NCBI GenBank assembly: GCA_025685495.1
Contig: JAJNMT010000022.1
Coordinates: 186,001-250,000, forward strand
DNA from: Huntiella abstrusa
Taxonomy: Eukaryota > Ascomycota > Sordariomycetes > Microascales > Ceratocystidaceae
Direction: 5' to 3'
Length of the DNA stretch: 64,000 nucleotides
This document shows, one piece after another, positions 55,401 to 64,000 of this stretch. Under the pieces are notes generated by a model, which had not been told where the DNA came from, did no database searches, and saw only the letters and a program-made list of their open reading frames with translations. The position numbers were made by a program, and so were the translations under genes. Every line of letters starts with the position of its first letter. Positions within the stretch are counted from its first letter, which is position 1.

Positions 55401-58260
55401 GTTGTGGAATGTCTTGTTCGTACGGAATTCACCCGATCGATGGGTAGGAACAAAACATGATTGAAAATGTGACGCCCTTTTAGAATCCCAACGTTGCCCT
55501 GATATTCCTGTTCCACCGCCTTACAAACGAATTGATCGTCTACTAGCTGTCGTCCATTGTCCTCATTGTCTCGGAAAGAGACACAAACGTCTACCAACTC
55601 TCACATTTCAAAACCCCGTGTTTGAGAGTGTGTGATACATACCCGTCGTCTGTTTAGCCCGTCTTTTGCCACTTTCTGTCTTTGTGTCACTACGTATGTA
55701 CGACCTAGAGCAAGCAGTCTCGTAAACCCTATACACACGGGATCTAAAATCTGCCATGAATCCTAAGTACCATAGACTGGTTGGTTGGTTTCCATGCACT
55801 TTTGCATGTCGTATGTATGGTCCGTGGCGGGCTGTCATGGCATCCCACTTTACACATTAAAGGCAACACAAATGCAGGTGCTCGGTTGTAGCCCACATAG
55901 GCGAGATCATTTCTTCAACCCCGCCGGGCGTTAATTGTCAATGTTATTATGATAACTATAAACTTTCTTCAACCTGCAGACTGCCTTGCACAGCCTGCAA
56001 GAAATGATGCACTTTTGATGTTCAAAATACAACCGGGCGGCTCACAGCCGCCTGTTGAATCACCACGTGATGAGTAGGATGTGGCGCTTGCAAAAGGCTT
56101 GTTCATTGTGTTGTCTTTCTAGTTTGATACATCAAATAGCTTGTACGGTGGGTCTACAAGACATGTGTGGTATCAACATAAGCCAAGCGAAAAAAACAAG
56201 AGATTTGCGTTCAAACTTCTGCCACACTCTGATTTTGTCTAGAATTCTGCAAGCAGATGTAGTGTTGGTGAAACCTAAAAGTGCCAAGAATCTCGAAGCA
56301 GGGGCATGCGGGGAGACTAGGATGAGCCTGTAGGCTATTTTCTCTGACCCCACCTCTTGCATAGACCAACTCAGCTTCTTCAAGATTGAGCACAGTGGCG
56401 GAGTCCAAGGCGTTCAGCAATGGTCTATAATGTCCTGTCTAGCATGAAAAATAAGTCTGATCAAAGCTTGACAGATACAGCAGTGTCCTAAGAAAAGATC
56501 ACCCGAACTAGTTGGCGATCTAAGATCACGGCTAGCGGATTGTCCATGTTTTTGTGATCACAGACGATGCTATGGGTCTAGATTTGTCCTCATACATAGG
56601 TAAGAAATACAACGTGTGCCCTTTGCGTTGTATTGTCTAGACATATGGTCATGTTAGCGCCAACGGATGCGACTTTACAAGTTGCCTCTTTCAATGTTGG
56701 ATTGTAACTTGTAACTAATATATCCGCATGACTTCACTCGGCATGTGTGGTCCGACATGTGCTAGTCTTGGTACAGACCACCTGCCGATTTTCCGCGTTC
56801 CACATGCAGCAAATGAGGAAAATCCCACCCACAGTGGGCCTCAAGAGGGCTGTACGACAAGATCATCTGAACGTTGTAGGCTGTCAGCCTACTGCAAGCC
56901 AATAAATAAAGCTTCCTCTTGGTAGTGGAGGCTTGGATGAAAAGAGGCAAAATGATGGATTGGGAGGGTTTTCTTCATGAACGTCATGTGAACTTTGGTG
57001 AACCAGTGAATTTTCAAAGAACAATTGATTATGTGTCCGTCTATATAGACAGGTTTCTAAGCCCATTGTTTGTCTGTTGTGTAGGCTCAAACTGCTGTCA
57101 AGAACCCCAGAATTCTGGTGCCTTGGCCAGTCTGCACTCTGGGCCCATCCAAAAAAGGAATAATCGTCATGGCTGAGCAAAACCAATAGAAGCAATGGAA
57201 CGCCCGTGCTGACATTTGTTGATATTCACAGTGACGTCGGATACACTGTAGTGGCGATGCAACGGCAAGGCTGCAGAAAACTATCCATATGTGTCAGATG
57301 GCAAGGGCAAGGTGCTACATAATTATCAAAGGTTCAAGGCATTTCAGCCTATCGCCTACCGCCTTTTTCGATACAATTGGCCCCGCTGCTAGAATGTTGT
57401 CGTTGTCCCTTCTGGAAGATGGCGAATAACCACGCTTACTGAATAGGGAATGTAGATCCTACTTTTTTCGTCAAGATTGTGGCGTATTTCCAACTGCCTG
57501 TAAAATTAAGCTCCTTCTGTCATTGTCATGTCTAGTGAACGTCGTTGTCTTGTCCGTATTTGTATATAGAGTAAGGCTCCTATCATTTTTGAAAACTCAG
57601 TTTTGTTTTTCTATTTCATCAAGAATCGTCACAATCAATTCATCAACTACTTGTTAAGAACCCTTACGTTGACCACTGTGATTCGTCATCTGTTAAAGAG
57701 CTATCAACACTAATTCCACCTGATCTTTATTGTGGGCTCTTCTAGTCGGCTCTCGGATCCCTTCCTAAAAAACGTTCAAATCAGTCAATCCCGTTGCATT
57801 GTGTTGCCTGTTCCTTGTCTAACAGTGTTTCGAATTCATCCCCCAACGCGTCTCGTCATCCCGCATCGCCAGAAACCCGCAATACCCTCAGAGCACAGTT
57901 CTGCGTTTCGCGTTGAACACGTCAGTGAATATTTCGTTCGAGCAGGAAAAAAATTCACGAGTCTCTGTTGTCGCAACCAGTTCTTTGATATCTGTCTATT
58001 GGACGTGCCCCTGAAACAAGTTGCGCATAAACTGTCGTTAGATTTCGACCTATATTTAAACTATAGTCTATCCAACAATCCGCTGAACACTTCCTGGCAC
58101 AGGCCATTCGTCCGCTGTAACAAGCTACCCGCCACACCCCGCGCATTTATTCTTTATTCCTCTTTTTTTCCTTTCTGGCGAGCTTATTTCTTGGCTATTA
58201 GGACGTCCTTCCCAGACAATTCACATTTTCCGCCCAATTAGACCTGCATCTCCACCCTAC
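55401..58260. other. divergent intergenic region arb1/IPMK
   Basis: No gene found. ORFs at 56055-57195 overlap on both strands without motifs or splice support. The C/T-rich stretch at about 57590-58260 is likely the promoter and 5' leader of the kinase gene. The frame at 57732-58241 ends just before its ATG and looks like leader, not coding. Confidence 0.5.
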
Positions 58261-60026
58261 ATGACGCACGAAACCGCCTGCATGCGCCCATCAACCCAAT
58301 ACGCCGTCGCCCCACCATCTCCTACTCCGTCTCCCGTTCCCTCAGATTCGTTTTCCATATCGGCCCCGCTGTGCGAAAACACCGGTCCGAATAGCATCCC
58401 GACACCTTCCGGAACCTCCACACCAAATAGCATCATGACGCAACAACGACACCAGATCAAACACGAGGATCTCGTCGAGTACAAGGCCGTCGCAGGACAG
58501 TAAGTTGAATCTCCAGCTAGCTGGTTGTACGATGTTCCCCGGCGCATATTTTCAACCAATTCGGTGTATACCGCTCATCACAACGTGAATCGCAATGAGC
58601 TCTGACATTTCCTAGTGACGGTACTATGGCCAATGCCGATGGCACTCTTTTCATCAAACCATGTACCGCTGCCGAGCTTGCCTTTTATAATTCGTGCCAG
58701 GCGCCTGAGTATGAGGACTTCCGGAATCTCATGCCGGCATTCATGGGTAGCCTTGAACTCCGTAACGACCTCAAACAAGAAGCTACGAAACTCGTCAACC
58801 AGGCTTCGCAGCCAACATCACTGGCGCCACAAACAGCCGCAATGACGCCCCCATCATCTGCCTCGGCCCAATTATCGCCTTCGCTTCAGCCAAAAACCAG
58901 TACCACGACCGATATCCCTGATATAAAAGAGCCTTTGCCTACGTCTGGCGCCCCAACTGCCGAACTTTCGACGCCCGCGTCTGCGGTTGACCATTCGGTG
59001 AGCAACAGTGCCGCTTGTTCGACGGTTGGCAGCATTGATGCCACGTCCGCGCCAGACAGCCCAAAGACTGACACGTGGATTCCTAATGGTTCTCAAAAGA
59101 TTAAAACAAATCTTGCAGTTGTTTTGGAAAACACAACACACGGATTTAGCCGACCAAATATTTTAGATTGCAAGTTGGGTACACGGTTATGGGCTGACGA
59201 CGCGCCAACACAGAAGAAGAAGCGGTTCACCGAAGTGGCGCAGCGTACAACACACAAAAACTTCGGATTTCGCATTGCTGGCATGCGGGTATGGAAGGGT
59301 AGCGAAAATGAAGAGGATCTGGACGAAAATGGCTACAAGGTCTACGATCGGAACTATGGGCGGGATTGCGTAACGGACGATACGCTTGCGTCAAGTATCC
59401 GTAAGTTTGTTTTCAATGAAAAGGCTGGAGTAACTCAGGATTTGGCTCTCGCTATGTGCCAAGTTTTTGTCAACGAACTGGACACTGTCTTGGAGGTAAT
59501 GAAGCGGCATCCATTGCGCATGTACTCTGGTAGTCTGCTCTTCATTTTTGAGGGTGATGGCAATGAACTGCGGAGGAAAATCACGGAGCACAACAAGATG
59601 ATTGAACTGCTTGACGGAGAGAGTGACGACGATGGAGACGAGGAGATTGACCTACAGGCCATTATGCAGGCTGCCACAGCGAAAGAGACGGGAGTCGTAT
59701 CTGGGTCTCCTGTCATGCTCAATGGCCAGTCAGTACAGATTATCAACCAGAGTGCCGCAGACTTCGAAGATTCTGAAATTAATTTCAATCAAGAGGAAGA
59801 TGAGGAGTTCTTGGCGCCAGTGCCTGCGCCATATAGTCTCCGATTGATTGACTTTGCGCATGCAAAGTGGGTGAGCGCGGAAGAAGGGACAGACCCTGGT
59901 CTACTTCTGGGAGTTGAGAGTTTACGGAATATCTTCCAAGGTTTCTTGGATGAGGACACAGAGAAGAGTAAGAGGAATAAGGAGGGTCTAGAGGAACCAA
60001 AGCCTAAGAAGCAGCGGACTGGCTAG
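58261..60026 (+). CDS. inositol polyphosphate kinase (IPMK/Arg82-like), 549 aa
   Basis: Exons 58261-58499 and 58616-60026; the 116-nt intron runs GTAAGT..CCTAG. The IPK-family signature PxxxDxKxG is present as PNILDCKLG at residues ~260-268, followed by GTRLW. Upstream is KAVAGHDGTM, a usual family opening (VAGH.G). Downstream are GSLLFIFEGD and the metal-binding LIDFAHAKW (Asp ~492), then DPGLLLGVESL. Between GH and the catalytic core is a ~90-residue Ser/Thr/Pro-rich disordered insert, and a long acidic loop precedes the IDFAH motif, so the protein exceeds yeast Arg82 in length. The enzyme phosphorylates inositol phosphates and can bind transcription regulators. An IP6K assignment cannot be excluded. 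Confidence 0.85.
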
Positions 60027-60159
60027 AAAAAACGGGCCGTTTCTGTTCAGTTTTAGAAGAAGTAGACTTGTGTTTTGTGTACATATATATAACTGGGGGC
60101 TAATTAATGACATTACGATGCCCGCTTCGGATCTCTATAATTTGTTTTTATACTACGTT

Positions 60160-61677
60160 CTAGCCCAACAAGTTAACGTTTGGCTCAGGCCATCTTCCCC
60201 ATACCATTGGATGGTCCCCGAGACGGCCGGCTACCGGGGCTAAGATTTTAGCCTTGTTCTTTTCGCTGTCGACATGGGCTACATAAACAAAGCCGAGGAC
60301 AGGCGCCTTGCGGACAGTCTCGGGGTGATCATGGATTGAAGCGTTCATGATCGTTAGAGTCCATTGTTCCAGAGCTGGTGTCAATGGGAGGGGCTCCAAT
60401 GGGGCGGATGCAGTTGCGGGGTCTGCCATGTGTTAGCTTTCATATAACAATGTATGTATGTACCTCGAATGGAAACTTACTCTCTGGAATTTGGTAAATA
60501 GTCAAGGCTGAGATGTCAACTTGTTGAGTGAATGGAGAAAGCGTCTGGTTGGAGTCGCCGAAGAAGTAGTGCTTGATGTCTGCTTGATGGGCTTGGGAAA
60601 TCCAGGATTCCGGGGGTGGTGGGGCAGGGCCTTCCGTTACGGGGAGATGGATGACGGTTATGGGGTCGCCGAGGCTAGTTTTGGAATTGGCGTAGTGGGT
60701 TGATAGGGCATTGGAGAGTGCAGGATCATGAGACACGGAAAGGATTAGGTTGACTGGAATATGTTAGCTTACTGCCGTAAATATGTGGGAGAGTAGACAT
60801 ACCGGAAAATTCATCTGCAATGTGGGTTAAAGATTCGATGCCCGCTTTGTCGTCTGAAGAAACACTTGAAGTGTCAATCAATAACCCGGCACTTCCCACG
60901 TCTCTATCCGCACGGAGACGAGCGGTAGCATATGTAGCTACTCCGCTGACCATTTCTCTATACATGCGGACATCCTTTGCCGGTGAATCATGTCCATAGT
61001 AAAATACTAGCGGAACCTTAACAGGCAACGCACTTGGTCCACTACTTGGGCTACTGCCCCAACCACCAGGCGTCTCAATATCCATGACACTAGCAAAAAC
61101 ACTTGCTGATAACGTTCCAGGGACACTGAGCATACCCTCATTGGGCGAAAGATTGACAACTAAGGGTTGATCCTCGGCACGAGCGGCGTAAGCAGCGAGA
61201 GTACGGATGGCATCAGTCTTGCCGGTGGTTCTAGAACCGACAATCATGAGGCGGGGGCCAAGTGAACCATCTCTCTTTGACCGGTCGCGAAGAGAAGATA
61301 GTTTGTAATGTAAATTCAAGAGCGCATTGTACGGATGAGCAGCTAGAGACGGATACGTCTTTTGAGACTCGGCAGTGAGTGTCCCGTCAATTTCAAGAGT
61401 GCAGCCGGTGAAGGTGGTGATGGCGGTGTGTTGCGCCAGGAGGGTGTACAGATGCGCCGGGGCAAGCTCGGTACCGCAGCGTTCGGCAGTACCAGACTGG
61501 AGACGAATGTGAATAGGGTTGGTGGTAGATGTGGTTATTGAGAGCGTAGTGAAGGCAGGGAGGGTTAAGGTGCGGGTTGTTTGAGTTTCGTCCTGGAGAG
61601 TGGTTAGTATGAAGATATAAATATGGTGAGAGTGAGCTTACATCATCGGGGATTTGGCCGAGGCCTGGGATGGACAT
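60160..61677 (-). CDS. clp1: Clp1, mRNA 3'-end processing factor (453 aa)
   Basis: Exons 61677-61642, 61592-60803, 60753-60481 and 60422-60160, all with GT..AG introns of ~49-58 nt; the sum is 454 codons. The protein has the Clp1 layout: an N-terminal β-domain (TLTLPAFTTLSI.. ESGTAE-type), HPYNALLNLHYKLSSLRD, then GPRLMIVGSRTTGKTDAIRTL (P-loop at ~131-138), PLVVNLSPNEGMLSVPG, PLVFYYGHDSPAKDVRMY, GLLIDTSSV, and a C-terminal domain with DIKHYFFGD and LGFVYVAHVDSEKNKAKILAPVAGRLG. Clp1 is a subunit of cleavage factor IA with Pcf11. The P-loop keeps GKT, but yeast Clp1 has no detectable kinase activity. It is divergent from prp22. Confidence 0.88.
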
Positions 61678-62041
61678 GATGGTGATGGGGAGTGTGAAAG
61701 GTTTTGGGGGCTCAGATGAGATTTTAGATGAAATAGATCACGACAATGCGGACCTCACTCCAAGTACTCGTAAAAGATCAAAGTTGATGGAATAATTCCC
61801 TAATTTGTTCATCATTCAACCAGTTTACACCACCATATGAGATGCAGTTGATATGATGACTAAGCACCCGCGATCCCTGCCAAAAAAGTTGTGAGGCTGA
61901 AGGCAAGGCTGAAGCGTTGCGCATCAGTTACTGCACCAAAATTTAATATCGCGACACCAACGAATTTGTCAAAAAACACGAATTTGTGGCTTTCTGTGGC
62001 CCTCTACGCATTAACCACGGCCACCGAATAACTCGACTACG
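61678..62041. promoter_or_regulatory. shared divergent promoter clp1/prp22
   Basis: A 364-bp gap separates two divergent RNA-processing genes. There is no ORF and no clear TATA box. The gap must hold both 5' leaders and promoters. Confidence 0.6.
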
Positions 62042-64000
62042 ATGGATGACCTCCTACAACTCGAAATCCTCTCGCTGGTCTCCAAGGTGCAATCGGAAAT
62101 CAACAACCATGCGGGAGTAAACGACAAGACACTTGCTGAGTTTGTGGTGGCGCAACGGACGGAATGTGCTGATTTCGCCGGATTTCAAGAGCGTATGGAG
62201 GCGCTGGGCGCGGACTTTCCGCCGGCGTTGGTGCAGAGTGTGGATAGATTGTGTTGCGCAATGCACCCAAAGTTAAAGGGGAAGAACAAAGGGAAGAAGA
62301 AGGAGGAGCCTGAAGAGCAAGGTCCCGGACGGTCAACGGAGGATAAGGCGAAGGTTTTTAGGGGACTGGCGCTTCCAGATAAGAAAGTGGAGGAGGACGA
62401 TACGTTTGCCATGTTGGAAAGTCTTGGGGCTAAGAGTGGTGTTGGGGCAAAGAGGGAGGAGAGAAGGAAGAGATCAAGGAGTCCCGAAGTTAAGAGTCGG
62501 AGAAGGGAGCGGAGTCGGAGTCGGGACAGAGATGATCGGAGGCGACACCGGGAGAGATCTGGTTCGAGAGATCGCAGTGACAGATATAGGGACGGGGACC
62601 GGGAGGATCGCAAAAAGAGAAGGCATAGATCAAGATCACGGGATCGCGGATATGCGGGGGGTGAATTGGATGCTGAGCCGGTTATTGGGAAGGTCTACGA
62701 CGGTGAGGTGGCAAATATCAAAGACTTCGGTGTGTTTGTCAATTTGCCTGGGATCAAAGGCAACGCCAGTGGTATGGTACATGTCTCACAGTTGGTTTCT
62801 GGGCGGAGAGTGGATCATCCTTCCGATGTAGTGTCGGTAGGTGACAAAGTTAAGGTCAAGGTGACTAAGTTTGAGCCGCCGAGAAGGATCGGTTTGTCAA
62901 TGAAGGATGTGGATCAAGACTCTGGAAACGACTATGACCAATCTGCAGTTTTCGGTTCTGGCGCCAACTCGGCTCCATTGGGTGGTCGTGGGCGCGCGGG
63001 AGCTGGTAGTTCGGATATGAACTCCATGGGTCCACCACCGCCACAAGTCAAACACAAGAAGCGCATGACGTCGCCAGAACGATGGGAGATTCGCCAGCTG
63101 ATCGCCTCTGGTGTCGCCAAGGCATCAGACTTTCCTGATCTCGAGGAAGACTACCATGCGACATTACGTGGTGATGGTGACATGGAACTGGAGGTCGACG
63201 TGGATATCGAGGTCCGTGAGGAAGAGCCGCCTTTCCTGGTGGGTCAGACTAAACAGTCCTTGGAGTTGTCACCAATCAGAGTTGTCAAGGCGCCAGATGG
63301 TTCAATGAACAGAGCGGCCACGACGGGTTCGGCATTAGTTCGTGACCGGAAGGAGATTCGCCAGCAGGAACAGGATGCGGCGAAACATGCGGAGAAGTCA
63401 AAGGCTGATCTCTCAACGGCGTGGAATGATCCTATGGCGGATCCTGATAAGCGCGCCTTCGCATCGGAGCTTCGGGCTGTTGCTAGTCATGTTGCTAAGT
63501 CTGAAGATGTTCCTGAGTGGCGTCGTGTGGTCCAGCCCAAGACTGAAACTTTTGGAAAACGTACCAGTATGAGCATCAAGGAACAGCGCGAGTCTCTCCC
63601 TGTTTACCAGTTCCGCTCCGCTTTGATCAAGGCTGTTCAAGAGAATCAGATTCTGATTGTGGTTGGTGAGACTGGTTCCGGAAAGACTACCCAGTTGACG
63701 CAGTATCTTGCTGAGGCTGGGTTTGCTGATAACGGTATGGTTGGATGTACCCAGCCTAGACGTGTCGCCGCCATGTCGGTCGCCAAACGTGTAGCGGAGG
63801 AAGTTGGTTGTCGGTTGGGTGAAGAAGTCGGCTATACCATTCGTTTCGAAGATCACACTTCTCCAGCTACACGGATCAAGTACATGACGGATGGTATGCT
63901 TCAGCGTGAGATTCTGATTGACCCGGAGTTAAAACGGTACTCAGTCATCATGCTTGACGAAGCCCACGAACGTACGATTGCTACAGATGTTTTGTTTGCT
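62042..64000 (+). CDS. prp22: Prp22/DHX8 DEAH-box splicing helicase, 5' part
   Basis: Open from ATG 62042 to the right edge: 653 codons and no stop, so 3'-incomplete. Order: an N-terminal helical region (LEILSLVSKVQSEINNHAG), an RS/RD-rich segment (~residues 140-210), an S1 RNA-binding domain (~214-290; GKVYDGEVANIKDFGVFV, GMVHVSQL, VKVKVTKF), ERWEIRQLIASGVAKASDFP, WRRVVQPKTETFGKRTSMSIKEQRESLPVY, then helicase motifs I GETGSGKT (542-549), Ia TQPRRVAAMSVAKRVAEE, Ib YMTDGML and II LDEAHERT (DEAH ~639-642). The S1-plus-DEAH combination identifies Prp22, which releases mature mRNA from the spliceosome. Only the helicase N-terminal half is inside the window. Confidence 0.93.
   Translation, partial: MDDLLQLEILSLVSKVQSEINNHAGVNDKTLAEFVVAQRTECADFAGFQERMEALGADFPPALVQSVDRLCCAMHPKLKGKNKGKKKEEPEEQGPGRSTEDKAKVFRGLALPDKKVEEDDTFAMLESLGAKSGVGAKREERRKRSRSPEVKSRRRERSRSRDRDDRRRHRERSGSRDRSDRYRDGDREDRKKRRHRSRSRDRGYAGGELDAEPVIGKVYDGEVANIKDFGVFVNLPGIKGNASGMVHVSQLVSGRRVDHPSDVVSVGDKVKVKVTKFEPPRRIGLSMKDVDQDSGNDYDQSAVFGSGANSAPLGGRGRAGAGSSDMNSMGPPPPQVKHKKRMTSPERWEIRQLIASGVAKASDFPDLEEDYHATLRGDGDMELEVDVDIEVREEEPPFLVGQTKQSLELSPIRVVKAPDGSMNRAATTGSALVRDRKEIRQQEQDAAKHAEKSKADLSTAWNDPMADPDKRAFASELRAVASHVAKSEDVPEWRRVVQPKTETFGKRTSMSIKEQRESLPVYQFRSALIKAVQENQILIVVGETGSGKTTQLTQYLAEAGFADNGMVGCTQPRRVAAMSVAKRVAEEVGCRLGEEVGYTIRFEDHTSPATRIKYMTDGMLQREILIDPELKRYSVIMLDEAHERTIATDVLFA

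Noticed and set aside
57732..58241. 169-codon plus-strand ORF before the kinase gene
   Set aside because: It ends just before the kinase ATG, shows no protein features and fits a C/T-rich 5' leader.

Overview
This is genomic DNA of a filamentous ascomycete (Pezizomycotina). The evidence is short GT..AG introns (46-130 nt) with CTAAC/CTGAC branch sites, a CTF1/FarA-type Zn2Cys6 regulator, HET-domain proteins, a siderophore-type MFS transporter, Arb1, intron-containing tRNAs and a decayed Ty1/copia element. I cannot place it to genus from sequence alone. Gene models below were spliced by hand from open frames and splice sites.

Layout. 1-7.1 kb is accessory: a small two-exon hypothetical gene, a possible HET-like fragment, a deletion derivative of a copia retrotransposon (gag, protease stub, integrase tail, N-terminal RT) on the minus strand, a 217-bp near-perfect hairpin against its gag end, and two identical 161-bp repeats. 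7.15-21.07 kb is the most striking structure: an imperfect inverted duplication of about 6.3 kb per arm around a 1.2-kb spacer holding repeat remnants. Each arm carries a HET-domain gene convergent with an ARN/SIT-type MFS transporter gene. The two transporters are nearly identical, whereas the two HET proteins are strongly diverged, and one has lost its basic C-terminal tail through a frameshift in a G7 run.

21-30 kb is gene-poor: weak or decaying spliced genes on the minus strand, and two tandem ~0.77-kb retroposon-like units ending in A-rich or GTT tails, followed by tRNA-Asn. From 30 kb on the window is mostly conserved chromosome: a GAR-domain protein, a CTF1/FarA-family transcription factor behind a 5-kb upstream region, a giant ankyrin protein (2107 aa), tRNA-Pro inside a second repeat-rich gap, a Pmp3-type membrane peptide with a long tail, the RNAi/heterochromatin subunit Arb1, an inositol polyphosphate kinase, the mRNA 3'-end factor Clp1, and the splicing helicase Prp22, which runs off the right edge. 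Clp1 and Prp22 are divergent and share a ~360-bp promoter.

How the genes relate: the housekeeping block (Arb1, IPMK, Clp1, Prp22) concerns RNA and chromatin but is not an obvious pathway cluster. The HET-SIT pair is the only candidate functional module, because it was duplicated as a unit.
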